From contig OX463786.1 of NCBI GenBank assembly GCA_949825025.1, positions 9,225,094-9,289,093 on the forward strand: a DNA stretch of 64,000 nucleotides, read 5' to 3'. Positions 44,958 through 56,410 of this stretch are shown in pieces (positions within the stretch are counted from its first letter, which is position 1; every line of letters starts with the position of its first letter). The position numbers and the translations under genes are program-made. The notes beneath the pieces were generated by a model. It had not been told where the DNA came from and did not search any database. It saw only the letters and a program-made list of their open reading frames with translations. This DNA is from Siphlonurus alternatus (Eukaryota; Arthropoda; Insecta; Ephemeroptera; Siphlonuridae).

Positions 44958-45611
44958 CTCTAATACATTTTTTTTTACATATTGTTTACACAATATATTT
45001 ACATTGAAATAAAACAAGGACAAAAAACATTTCGATGTCCAATATCTGTAACAAAAAGGCAAATTTTAATAGCTTCTCACCTCCCCCAAAATTGTAAACC
45101 TGAATTCCTTGATTACTTTTAGCGTACTTATTATATATCAAATGAGGCAGCAGAAACTTTAGGGCTGTCCCGATATTAACATTAATTAATTCCATACAAT
45201 TTACTATGCTAAGAGTACAATTATTATTCATAATTCATAGATATATTTTATGTTATCTTATACTATTATTTTCCTATTGCGGAGACAGTATAATTATACA
45301 TAATAACGTATTTGCAGATAACGATAAACTATAATTTATTTTGTGCATTTAAATATTATTCATATAGTTTTTAGTGTATTGTAATTAAATACACAATTAT
45401 TTACGATGCACTTTTTATTGTATTTTAAAAAATAAATATTAAAAAATAAATATTTGTAACATTCGAATATTTGGCCGCCATCTTTATTTTTGCGCCTGCA
45501 AGCATTATTTTAGGCAACTTGTTAAGCACACGTGTAAAGCGTGTAGTGAAAGATATACTTTACAGGCGTTGTTCTTGAAATGACCAAGCTCATCCTTGAA
45601 TGACTTAAATG
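44958..45611. other. Unassigned AT-rich DNA
   Basis: Includes TTGGCCGCCATCTTTATTTT at about 45472. No gene recognised. Confidence 0.45.
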
Positions 45612-46264
45612 TGTTAACGATTGATCTCAAAATGTCAGGTACATCGTCATATGTTATATTAATTACATTAGAAATTACAGCAATTATTTCTGTCAGAAAG
45701 AATGAAATGGAAAAGAAATGTTAAAACTTCAAGAATGTGCTCAAACTTAATTTTATTGGTTTTGCAAGGTCACAACAGCTCCATTTTCAGTTTCTATACA
45801 TAAGGCTACATGTTAAAGTTCTACCTTAATTTTTACAATGGAGTATCGACCTGATTTTTTTTATTGAAGAAATGGATAGAGCGTGCAAAGTTATGCTACC
45901 CTGATTTCTTTCAGATTTTTTAGAGATCAGGAAGTATTTTTAAAAAATTATTGAAAGTCCTTTTTGTGACGTCACGTGGTGGCAAGACCTATCTTTTTCT
46001 TAAGGAGCGGCGTCTCATGACGTCACAAAAAACTTTTAATAACTTTTTTAAAAATAGTTCCTGGCCTCTAAAAAATCTGAAAAAAATCAGGGTAGCATAA
46101 CTTTGCACGCTCTATTCATTTCTGCAATAAAAAAATTGAGGTCGATACTCCATACTGGTTAGAGAGAAACACTTTAAAAAAAAAAAAAAGCTTCAAGTCG
46201 TCCCCTGCAAGTCTCATTAAACTCAAGGAGGGCATTTCCGAGATCCAAATCAACCAATTCATCC
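45612..46264 (-). mobile_element. Repeat family K, copy 4, split by a B insertion
   Basis: 45612-45837 (CGATTGATCTCAAAATG, CACAACAGCTCCATTTTCAG) and 46195-46264 (GTCCCCTGCAAGTCT, AACCAATTCATCCTTAAA) match the two parts of copy 3 at 49998-50348. Between them lie family B copy 4 and a short A-rich run. Confidence 0.75.
45838..46153. mobile_element. Foldback MITE family B, copy 4
   Basis: 316 bp, ends ATGGAGTATCGACCTGA and TTGAGGTCGATACTCCAT, arms with GTGACGTCACGTGG and CATGACGTCAC. It is inserted in family K. Confidence 0.92.
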
Positions 46265-46971
46265 TTAAAGGCCTCATGAACCTTTTCACAGTATGAAGTA
46301 CACGGTTAGCTTTGCTTCAGTGTGATTTGGCTGCATTTTTTTTTTTCAGTAGCACAAATATCAGAGATAATAGCCGATGAAGAAGCACCTGTGACGTCAC
46401 TCACGCTCATTCAGCGGCGACAATATAGGGAAATCCCTGCAAAAGATAGGTTCACTCCCGCCGCAACCACGGCCACAATTTGACTTCTGTAATTTTGAAA
46501 CTTTACCAGGGCAGTCTTGATAGTATTTTTCAAATAGCCTGAAAGATTTTTTTTGATGACATTCATACAAACCGAGTTATTGCGGTAGAAAGAGGAGTGA
46601 AAATGTTGTATAGCAAAACAATGTTAAATTTTTGGCTTATCTTGCTACCGCAATAACTCAGTCTGTACACACGCCACCAAAAAAATTCTTTTAGTCTATT
46701 TGGCAAATACTATATAGACTGCCCTGGTAAAGTTTCAAAATTCCAGAAGTAAAATTTTGGCCGTGGTTGCAGCGGGAGTGAACCTATCTTTTGCAGGGAT
46801 TTCCCTATATTGTCGCCGCTGAATGAGCGTGAGTGACGTCACAGGTGCTTCTTCATCGGCTATTATCTCTGATATTTGTGCTACTGAAAAAAAAAAAATA
46901 TGCAGCCAAATCACACTGAAGCAAAGCTAACCGTGTACTTCATACTGTGAAAAGGTTCAGAAGGCCTTTAA
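46265..46971. mobile_element. Large foldback element family F, about 707 bp
   Basis: Arms of about 330 bp pair nearly perfectly: AAAGGCCTCATGAACC at the left, GGTTCAGAAGGCCTTTAA at the right. Inner pairs include TGTGACGTCACTCACGCTCA and TGAGCGTGAGTGACGTCACA, and TAGGGAAATCCCTGCAAAAG with its inverse. The loop is around 46600-46650. No coding frame. Its left end sits exactly at the end of K copy 4. The hairpin could yield long double-stranded RNA if transcribed (inference). Confidence 0.92.
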
Positions 46972-47875
46972 TATTTTCACATCAATCATTAAAAAATTAC
47001 TTTACTAATAATAATAATAATAATAATCAAGCTTTGTTTAGAAATTTTATATGTTTATCTCAAATAACTAAAAATAATGACATGTAGTGATAATTATTTA
47101 CATTTCTTTTTATCAAATTTAATATACCGGACTAACATTTAAATCAATGTCACAGATTTTGACACTTGTATTAATTCCAAGAATTGAAAGTATACGATTA
47201 TAAAACACGCAACTATATAGCGTGCGGCTAACCAAATATATGTCTTATTTACGTCGACGTTCTTTTGTGATTGCAACAAAAAATATTCTCACTTTTCATT
47301 CATGTCATTCAAATAATAGAATATATAAATAAATGTACGAAATGATAACCATCATAATGTACACTTTGGAACAGAATGAACGTTGAATAATGTTATAAAT
47401 ATTATCAAAAAATGGAAATATAATAAAATAATTCTCTCTCACTCTTACAAATAATTTTATGTTTTTTATACTCGCCATGCATAGAATTACAGCATAATAT
47501 ATCAAGATGGACTCCTCTATACTGCCCTAAAAATGTTTAACACCTTCCTGTCAATACAAAAGTGAAATGAGATTAAAAAAGCTTTAAGGTTATTTGTTAT
47601 CATTTAATTTTGAGCTATATATCCCTGTTCCTATCGTGATATATATTGGACTTTGACTCTGTGACGTCACGATGACGTATACATATATGTGAAATATATT
47701 TCTATAAAAACTGAGGTAAATAATTTAGAACAGGTGAATCAAAATAATATCAGGTGAAAGTATATCTTCATTTTATACTGAAAGTTCCATTCTTCTTTAA
47801 ATCTGTTGTTTAAAAGTCTATGGCGGTATAATGTAACATATAAATAAACATTTTCTAATATCTAGACTAGATGTG
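46972..47875. other. Unassigned AT-rich DNA
   Basis: Contains a short (AAT)n at 47008-47029 and GTGACGTCACGATGACGT at 47661. No gene recognised. Confidence 0.45.
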
Positions 47876-47883
47876 ACTGAGAG

Positions 47884-48102
47884 CAAGGTTGGCTTTATAC
47901 AGGTTAAGTCACCGATTGGACCATTGTTAAAGGGCTTAGCCAATCACGTTCAAGTATTTTTGGCCACATCGTGCCGCGAAATTTTGAATGCGCCCATCAT
48001 GCATTGCTATTTTTGAAATTTCGCGGTGCAATGGGGCCTGAAAATTTACCAAAATTGACGTACGAAATGCGTGCTTGTCTTAACCTGTATAAAGGAACGT
48101 TG
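47884..48102. mobile_element. hAT-like MITE family J, copy 2, with perfect 8 bp target duplication
   Basis: 219 bp flanked by ACTGAGAG at 47876-47883 and 48103-48110. Ends CAAGGTTGGC and GGAACGTTG (inverse CAACGTTCC). The body matches copy 1 at 13484-13712 in reverse orientation, including TTGGCCACATCGTGCCGCGA and GGTGCAATGGGGCCTG. Confidence 0.92.
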
Positions 48103-48110
48103 ACTGAGAG

Positions 48111-49036
48111 TAGCCAATTTGAATATTATTTTTAAAATTAGAGAAACTGAAAATCAACAAGCTTGTTCATATATTTTCTAAAGACTAATCTGCTCGTATT
48201 TATACAAAGTATAAATAAGGTAGTTGAAGGGTTGCATGTGTAGTGATGGTAAATGTGGCAACACTGACTTTTGTTAATCTTTTTTACATTTTTTAAAGTA
48301 AATTTTTAAATATAAAGCTTTACAAACTGCATGCAATGATTGTGAAGAAGTAGATTATAACATTTTCTTTAAAACTAATAAAACTTTATTTTTTTTATAT
48401 TAAATAAGGACTTATTCAAACTAACTATCTCAATGTTCGTGCAATTCCTTGTTTAAAATTGTCAAAGAAAAGTTTAAAATATTAACATTGTAAAGATACA
48501 CCTCAAAGACAAAGATTTTTTTTATCCCTGACTGATTTTCAGACGCTGTAAATCCAGCTAGTACGGTAGGTGTTTATAATTTGAAATTTCGCGAGAGTTG
48601 AGAGAACCAGTAACTAAATATATAAACGAATTAGGCGCTTGCATGTGACGTCAGATAGGAAGTTTCAACGGTCGTCCGACACCTTGTTGGTGGAGCTACG
48701 CTATGTATAAGCATAGGAAAAAATATTAAAAAAAAATTATTTAAAAACATATACAGAAAAAAAAATAAAATTCTGAGGTGAGCAAAAGTTTGTAAATTTA
48801 ATTTTAAACATTTTGTTCACCTCACATTTTTCATTTTAAATAACTTATAATAAGTTCTTTTAATCTTTGGTCTGCATGCAGAATTCTCTACCTCTCCACC
48901 AGAATGGCGGCCTGCGCGCGCATGTTTTTTCTCTATTCTCCTGTAAAGTAGACTGATTGCGTTGCTCATGCATGCAACCACCTTTCACCACGCCTTCACT
49001 GTGAGCGTGATAACACACAGAAATAGTGCAGGTGTA
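48111..49036. other. Unassigned DNA with a GC-richer patch
   Basis: 48590-48710 and 48880-49030 are GC-richer (for example GAATGGCGGCCTGCGCGCGC) but have no second copy and no convincing coding frame. Confidence 0.4.
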
Positions 49037-49305
49037 TCCAAGGATTTTGTATATAACCTCTGGATAGGTGATGGTGCTGCCGTCAGTGAGGCACAGTCGT
49101 GAGGAGGAAGTGGGTGGCTGTTACCATAGTAACCAGTGCGATGTCCGCCATCTTACGTTGGGGAACTTCCATACAGTTTATAATGCAGATGGTTGCGCTC
49201 GACCGCCATCTTACGTTGGAGATTTGCCTCAGTAGCTGTAATGCTATTAGTATAGTATAGGAATATCGATACTATCCAGAGGTTATAATATACAAAATCC
49301 TTGGG
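49037..49305. mobile_element. MITE family Y with duplicated GCCATCTT motifs
   Basis: About 270 bp, ends TCCAAGGATTTTGTATATAA and TTATAATATACAAAATCCTT with CCTCTGGA/TCCAGAGG inside. GTGTA flanks both ends as a possible 5 bp target duplication. The block CCGCCATCTTACGTTGG occurs twice (about 49147 and 49204), embedding a YY1-like core (GCCATCTT). Confidence 0.8.
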
Positions 49306-49997
49306 TGTAACAAAAACTTTGTCTAGAGCTGTATATCAGTGATGCCACCCATACAGATAATACACCCAATAACCTCCATTAATGATTTACCTTTAAACTA
49401 ATATCCTTTTCAAAATTCAGATCACTTTAGCTACTACTTAAGCCATTACACATATATTAGGATAATATTGACGGAAAGTGTATGTTGATATAGTAAATAT
49501 TGCATGATACACACTTCTCTAATTTATACCTAGTACGTGGTGAATGCTAATAGGGAGTTGTGTCTAATTTGCACAGCAATCAACAAGTTTAGACATGAAC
49601 GAACAATTATGATTGTGTTCCCTGCAGCAACGTGCAAATCAAATAGACTTCACTTTCACTATAATGTGCTTAAATATGTAGTTAAAATTTAAATCATAGT
49701 TAATTATTATAAGTATTTATTTGTATATTTAATTAAGATATGTGTATATTATATATTTTTTCTGTAAAATAAAATTTATTTGAAAAATCTGTTTTCACAA
49801 ACATTAGTTTTTAATTGTATTGAATTATTAAAAATGACAAAAATTCTCCTCCAGGCTCACTGTGTACGATCGTGCTAACTTTTAAGATAATATAATAAAA
49901 AGTAGAAATTTCAAAAACAACAATCAATAAAAAATAAAAAAAAAAAAGCTAACATGCGATAGCAAAATTACTGTAGGAAAATTTGAGATTAATAACT
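49306..49997. other. Unassigned AT-rich DNA
   Basis: Nothing recognised. Confidence 0.5.
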
Positions 49998-50348
49998 TTA
50001 CGATTAATCTCAATTTAACTCAATTTGGAATCAAAAGAAACTTCTGTCAGACTGTATGCAGAATCGAATTAAATAAATTTATAAATTTTGAAAATGTTTT
50101 AAATTTTAATCGTTTAAATTCAATTTAGTGGTTTTCTTACAACAGCTCCATTTCCGGTTTCCGTCTATAAGGCCAATGTTAAACTTCTACCTCAGTTTTT
50201 ACAAAACTGACAAGACAAATCAATCCACTTCAAAATTTGCATCCCACTTCATTATTGATGGCGAGTTCAAAGTCCCCTGCAAGTCTTGTTGCATTCAAGG
50301 TAACCAATTCTGCGATCTTAATCAACTGAGATTCATCTTTAAAATTTT
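49998..50348 (-). mobile_element. Repeat family K, copy 3
   Basis: Reverse orientation: CGATTAATCTCAATTTAACT at one end, CAACTGAGATTCATCTTTAA at the other, with CAACAGCTCCATTTCCGGTT and AAACTTCTACCTCAGTTTT between. Also a useful intact reference for the split copy 4. Confidence 0.8.
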
Positions 50349-51221
50349 ATAGAGAAACTGTTGTTAATATAATAAAATTAAGTCTTTATATCCTCAAATT
50401 AAAATAATTGAACATAAAGAACGAAACTCTCTCTATCTTTCTGCCTTACTTTTCTTAAATAGTGTATTTGAAACGAGTTTTTTTTTAAGTAAATAATGTA
50501 GTCTAAATTTAGCCACAAAAAAAAAAAAAAAAAAACATTCAAAATGTAATGTAGTAAAACGATCATTTGTCAAAGTTTTAGCATGTCATCAAAAAGGAGG
50601 ATAAAAAATATCTACCGCTCTACATACAAATTTTTTACATCATTTATTTCAAATATTCATGTCTTTATAATGCTTCCTAAACAATTGCTTTTTTAAAGTA
50701 CCGATAAATTTGATTTATTACTTTCAAAATAAATACTTTTAAATAATGATGAATAGATTTGTTTAAGACAAAAAAATAAAAATAAAGAACCATTTTAATT
50801 TAGTATCTATTATAAGCCAGAATAAATTGATGTAGAATAGCACTTACAGGAGCTTCATATAAATAATGAGTTTATTTACAGGGTTTCTTATAAATTATGA
50901 TTATTAGTGCCTGTCTAGCTCATTAATATGATATATGTAGTGAGAATTCTATATGTATGATGCTTATTATCTTTAATGATTATTTGGTTCATGTATTAAA
51001 TTTGTAATTTATTCTCAAAAATTTATATTTGATTATATTCCAACATGAATTGGATAAGTTAATATATAAAAACAATACATTGTATTTCTATAGTTAAAAA
51101 TAACGACAAGCAGAAAATTTACACCAAACAATCTTTCCACACATAAATTCATCTTAATAAAGCATATAGCCCTGCTGTGCACTTACGTAGTTTCTTGCTG
51201 GATAAAATAAAAAAATTTATA
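50349..51221. other. Unassigned AT-rich DNA
   Basis: Nothing recognised. Confidence 0.5.
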
Positions 51222-51373
51222 TTAAGCCTGTATTACACGATACAATTTTGCATAAACTTTTTCTTACAAGAAAATTTCATCTCTATACAAACAAATGGAG
51301 TTAAATTTTTCTTGCAAGGAAAAATTATATGTATAATAATTAGAAAAATTTGAATCGTGTAATACAGGTTTTT
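51222..51373. mobile_element. MITE family N, copy 1
   Basis: About 150 bp palindromic element: GCCTGTATTACACGATACAA at the left, TTGAATCGTGTAATACAGG at the right, with TTTCTTACAAGAAAA and TTTTCTTGCAAGGAAAA inside. Confidence 0.8.
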
Positions 51374-51769
51374 ATCCAAATCGTCTTATCTAAACCAAGA
51401 AAAAAAAATAATAAACGGCTATATATTCTAGCAATGATTTAGAGACAAAAATTATCCATTAAAAATAAAAACACTAATTGGGAGGGAGTGGAGTAGAAAT
51501 TAAAATTTTCAAATAGCTTTATTCATTACTGTAAAAAATATACTGTATGGTTGATAAATACAGAACATGTTTCCACCGAGGACTACTGGAAGATTTAGTA
51601 TCATAACAAATGAAAGATTACCACAGGAAGTAACCGGAAGTGGAAGTATTTTGGCTGAAATATAAACGTATGATAATTCTAAGACTTTGTAATGAAGTCG
51701 AAATCCTATTATAAATATCTCCATATTTTCAGGATCAAATATAAATTAGAATGTTCATAAATCATATTC
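51374..51769. other. Mostly unassigned; trace of family A
   Basis: ACAGGAAGTAACCGGAAGTG at about 51623 resembles the inner part of Tc1-like MITE family A. The termini are not visible. No gene recognised. Confidence 0.4.
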
Positions 51770-52000
51770 ATATTCATCTTTATTGCTTTTCGATTGTACA
51801 TTACAATATAAGCACGTCAATATCAGTGTGAGTGGCAACTTCATGGTGCTTGTCAAACTATTCTAAACATAACAAATTTTAATAACAAAAGACAAATTTA
51901 ACACAAGCACTACCACTCACAATATCAATCCAGAAGAGGCGAAAAATATTGTAAACAGATTGAGACAATTAGACAATAATATAGCAAGCAGTATATTATG
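51770..52000 (-). mobile_element. Possible LINE 3' UTR and tail
   Basis: On the minus strand, TATTGTAATGTACAATCG followed by AAAAGCAATAAAGATGAATA and TGAATATGA resembles LINE 3' ends with short tandem tails. Two GCCACTCACACTGATATTG-like blocks occur upstream. No ORF2 remnant recognised. Confidence 0.35.
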
Positions 52001-52797
52001 TGCAAAAAGCAATAAATCATCAACAATAAAATAAAAAAATAAATAAATAATAAATTCATATATTCAACCTAAGACTCTAATACAATAATTATTTAACAAT
52101 TTATTCCTAACAATACATCACAATAAAAATAACAAAAGATTGCTGAAAAATAAACAAACAAACATTCCATGGGGACCAGATGGAGATGTCCATTAACTTG
52201 TGGCTAATCTTGTGGCTACTTTTAGACTTTTGGTGGTAATTACATGTTGAGCTATATTAGTCATTTGATAATACTGCAATGTTACTTCATTTAGTTAAGT
52301 AAATTAAATAACTATAGTTGAACAATATCATCAGCTTAATTAATTTTTTAAAACTTGTTTTCATAATTTCTACTCTACAAAATAATAATGAATGAAGTTA
52401 GTTAATTAAAACTCAAACTCGAGTTTGACCACACCATTAAAAGTTCTGCTTTTGTTTTTAGGTTAATGATATAAAAAGATGTTTACTGCATTACGTAAAT
52501 ATACACGAATAAAATTTTAATATGATTTCACTTCAAATTTTATTAAAGTGGAAGTATGTTTCAAAATTACCGAATTTCAATTAGGTTTTATAATTAACAA
52601 GCATTTAAAATTTAAAGTAACTATTGTATTTTAAAACTTCTGTAAACATATGGAATATTCTTTACTACCCAAGAAATTAACTTAAAACTAATATGAAATA
52701 TCCAGCATTATGACGTTACTACTACATAAAATACCTATTAAAAATTACGTATAATTTAAAAATATATTTATAACAAGATATAGCAACTTTAAATGGC
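52001..52797. other. Unassigned AT-rich DNA
   Basis: Includes a short (AAAT)n at 52035-52055. Nothing else recognised. Confidence 0.5.
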
Positions 52798-52919
52798 CAT
52801 AAGTTGCAGCCAACCTATCCTAGAAAAATCGGAGAATTATCCGAGAAATTTAATGTTAATTAGTAAATAATCCACGGATAATCCTCAGATTATTCTCGGA
52901 TAGGTGGCTGCAACTTACG
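52798..52919. mobile_element. Short hairpin element family M
   Basis: AAGTTGCAGCCAACCTATCC at the left and GGATAGGTGGCTGCAACTT at the right, with GATTATC-type inner pairs. About 120 bp, single copy here. It lies 9 bp from element L copy 1. Confidence 0.75.
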
Positions 52920-52928
52920 ACCATAAGT

Positions 52929-53050
52929 GTACAGTTATCGCCTCTGAAAAGTTCTCTTTATAACCATGTTAATCACATGGTTATGTAAGGATATCACAAT
53001 GATGACTAACAAGGCTGCAAAAGGGAACTTTTCAGAGGCAAGGAGTGTAC
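52929..53050. mobile_element. Short MITE family L, copy 1
   Basis: CGCCTCTGAAAAGTTCTCTT at the left and GGGAACTTTTCAGAGGCAAG at the right; outer GTGTAC/AGTGTAC. Copy 2 at 56786-56922 shares TTAATCAC and AGGCTGCA interior words. Confidence 0.8.
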
Positions 53051-54331
53051 ACCTCTAGCCAGCACGAACGTTATATTTAATTATGGAGGTGTGCAATTCT
53101 ATTTGTCAGTTTTAGGACAACATTCCTAAATTTTCCTAGGTGTACATCATGATATGTGTTAAGATATATCATGTAATATTTTTATAGTAAATATATTAAA
53201 AAAGAAAAAAAAAAGAAAGCAATGCAATGCATCGTTAAGGCTTTGACGGTTTCGTTGATCTCATAAAATAAAAACTCAAGGTCCTCACATAATTCTCAGT
53301 AGACACCTTGATTTAAGCGTATAGTAATTGTATTACATAAAAGTACTTACTTTACATTCATTGCAGCAATAAAAACTACAATTTTATTATAAATGCTTAC
53401 TTTTTATTTTGTCCGTGTACATTTAATAAAAATAAATTTAAAATTAATTCTTTAGTAAAATACTAATTAAATAATTTTAAATTAATTCCACTTGGCAATT
53501 TTAATTCCTAATTAAGTTTATATTAAATTGTATCAAAATTCACTGTAATTATAATAAAAATTAAATACACCTTTTAAATATTTAAGTATAAAAGTTTATT
53601 TCTCTTTTATTAATACTACAGTATAAAATAGCAAGAATAGAAACTACACAAGAAATTAAATGTAGAAAGTAGCTTTAAAAGCGTAAAGTTATTTCAGCTA
53701 CATGGCAGAAGACTGCAAAAGAAAAATAATTTAAGAAAAATCTTTTCTTTACTTGTTAATTTTGAACATAGAAGTTAAATGTTTTATTTAATTTATTTAA
53801 TTCGCGTAGAAGGATTGTGTAAAATTATTAATCCAAACACTCTTCATCGAAATTGTATGATTGAATTATGTATATACATATTTTTTAATGAAATTTAATC
53901 AATTTCATAAATGAAGCAATTTTCATATTTGGCACAAAATATGAACAGAATTTTTAAACACTGTCTTCATTTCATTCTTATTAAATAATGAAACATTGCC
54001 TTCAATTCAATAAATTTAATCAAATATATATGAGAAAGTCAGTAACAAAACACAGATTCTGTTACAATCGTTTAGAATTCTATTAAAAATTTAACATAGT
54101 ACACTAAATTTGTTAACATTACGTTTATAAAGTCAAATTCAAAAAAGCGTAGATTTTAAATTTTTTTTTATTTAGTTACAAAATATATTAATTATAACTC
54201 ATTTAGAATTGTAGAAATAATGATTTATGAAATCATAATTTCAGAGTTAAGTCCATTAATTATAGTAATTAATAAGCTATATAAGAATGTTGTAATTTAG
54301 GAAGTTGGCTCAGACTTTAAGGTACTGAGAC
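53051..54331. other. Unassigned AT-rich DNA
   Basis: Nothing recognised, beyond an ACACCTCTAGCC..CGAACGTTA relative of the 11.5 kb minisatellite at its start. Confidence 0.5.
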
Positions 54332-54441
54332 TTAATTTGCTGCTCGCTTGCCTTCTTTCTGTGCTAATCTGATTTTACTGACACTGACGAACGCTTTTGT
54401 CTTAAATCTTTCTTGTTTCTTGTAACCTTTTTCTTTCATCG
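54332..54441 (-). CDS. Candidate terminal exon of an unidentified gene
   Basis: On the minus strand a T-rich tract ending CTCATTGATAG looks like a splice acceptor. The next bases give a stop-free frame from about 54439 to a TAA at 54332-54334: MKEKGYKKQERFKT, then KAFVSVSKIRLAQKEGKRAA. Composition is Lys/Arg-rich and GC is higher than in the flanks, as expected of an exon. No domain or family recognised, and no convincing upstream exon was found. It may be chance; no transcript evidence is available. Confidence 0.25.
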
Positions 54442-55480
54442 CTATCAATGAGAAAAAAAAAAGCATTTGAATTATTTATATGATAAAATAAAATGTTTTT
54501 GTTCAATGATATATATACTAGATTTCAAATGAAATAAATCTGTATTGGATAGGATTCAATACTTTAATTAGAACATTTTGAAATAAAATAAATATTTTTT
54601 TTTCACAGTTTCTTTTGAATTTTCTAAACACTGAGAACAGAAGCATTTAAATTACAATATGTACACCATTTTTGTATACATTATTATACAATAAACAGAT
54701 ATACTAAATTACATCATAATTTATTTAATTACTTTTTTTAACTTTATTAAAGTGAATCATAAATTTACAATTTAATTTTCATAAATAGTATCATTATCAT
54801 CATTATAATCACTTTATTTATGTTTTAGGAGGGTACATGTTAAAGCATATTCAATTCTATCCATTGTATGTTAACTGGTTAACGAAGTTGTTTTAATTTA
54901 TAAACAATTAAAAATATAATTTAACTAATATTAAAATATATATTTTTATTATTTCAAAATTTTGTAAATAATTTTAAAATATTTCATTTAAAAATATTTA
55001 AAAAAATTAAATTTTAAATTAAATTTATTAACTATATATTTTATCGAATTTCTATATATTTTATCGAATTTCATCAATAAAATAAGCTTACTAAAATTTA
55101 ACAAACTTCTTATTGGACTACCCCTTGAACATAATCCTTTGTATAATCCCTCAGTTAATACAGGAGAGCCTGAAAATCTCTCAATCGCCGTTCGTTCACC
55201 TTTCATGGGAGTTTCTTCTTAAGCTTTATTCGAGAGCTTGTTAGTTTTCTTCCTGCATAGAAGGTATATAAAAAATGATTTATTGTTAAAAAATATAATT
55301 TTATTTATATTTTCAAACACATATCTTTTATATAATATTTTAATGGCTTTACGTGCAAGCAAGTAACATGGAAAATGCAAATCAATAACGCATTACAAAG
55401 TATTTTACAAAGCATTATACCTATATAGTTAACAATTTATCCTTAACCAACCATAATTTGTTGACGTATGTTTTACATCA
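54442..55480. other. Unassigned AT-rich DNA
   Basis: A GC-richer patch at 55115-55260 on the minus strand has acceptor-like CCTTCTATGCAG and a 72-residue open frame (GSPVLTEGLYKGLCSRGSP) with no recognised domain. It could belong with the candidate exon at 54.4 kb, but frames close quickly. Confidence 0.35.
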
Positions 55481-55797
55481 ATGTAGTATCGACCTCAATT
55501 TTTTTTACTGCAGAAATGGATAGAGCGTGCAAAATTTTGCTACCCTGATTTTTTCAGATTTTTTAGAGCCCGGGAACTATTTTTAAAATAATATTGAAAG
55601 TCCTTTTTGTGACGTCACGAGGCGGCAAGTCCTATATTTTTCTTAAGAAGCGGCGTCTCGTGACGTCATAAAAAGAACTTTCAATAATTTTTTAAAAATA
55701 GTTTCCGGGCTCTAAATAATCTGAAAAAAATCAGGGTAGCATAACTTTGCACCCTCTATCCATTTCTGAAGTAAAAAAATTGAGGTCGATACTCCAT
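55481..55797. mobile_element. Foldback MITE family B, copy 5
   Basis: ATGTAGTATCGACCTCAA / TTGAGGTCGATACTCCAT ends, arms with TTTTTGTGACGTCACGAGGC and GCGTCTCGTGACGTCAT. Confidence 0.92.
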
Positions 55798-56042
55798 TTC
55801 ATCCTCAGTAAAAAGATTGTAGTTTTTAACACTTAATCCTCAGTAAAACGTATATTTTTTCCATTTGAAAAGGTTAACCAAAAGATGAGTTTCATATACT
55901 TAGAGAGACGGTGAAGGACGTTAAAATATGGAATTTATTTTAATTCAGGTAAGGTTACTTTTTTCTGATGCTCATGTTTGACGATGAAAAAAGTAAATAA
56001 TAGTTTTCATATTAAAATATTCATTCAAAACCATTGCTCAAA

Positions 56043-56410
56043 AAGGTTAGTGGTATAGGTGTCATGGCGCAGTGTGCTTAATTGACCGGGTCTCGTCAAA
56101 TCACCGAAGTCAAGCAACGCCGAGCGTGGTTAGTAGTTGGATGGGTTACAATTTTCCACAAAAAACATGTTTCCCACCCAGGGGTAAATTTTTGCGCTTT
56201 TCCACTATGTTGATTCCCTGGCTTTCGACCATTGCACTTCCGGTTCATTGACAAAAGCTGTAGTATCAATCCTGGCAGAGGTTTCCACGTTTTCCTCAGT
56301 CGCAGGCAAATGCCGGGATGGATTTGCAAGGTCGTGGCCGCTTCCTTTCCGGAAGAACCCGCGAAACGCTCAAGTTAGGGTTTCGGAAGGTTCGGGGTTT
56401 CAAAGTAGTA
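56043..56410 (+). mobile_element. 5S rRNA-headed SINE, most complete copy
   Basis: Starts near 56055 with GTGTCATGGCGCAGTGTG, which contains a tRNA A box-like TGGCGCAGTG. From about 56087 a 5S-like block follows: ACCGGGTCTCGTC, then TCACCGAAGTCAAGCAACGC and GTTAGTAGTTGGATGGGT. That matches the promoter half (A box, intermediate element, C box) of eukaryotic 5S rRNA. The body carries GGTTTCCACGTTTTCCTCAG (the shared domain, inverse) near 56279. The 3' end has CTTCCTTTCCGGAAGAACCC. It is not a 5S gene: the 3' third of 5S and the closing stem are missing. Confidence 0.85.

Noticed and set aside
56087..56155. 5S rRNA gene
   Set aside because: Only the promoter half matches; the 3' third and closing stem are missing and a SINE body follows.
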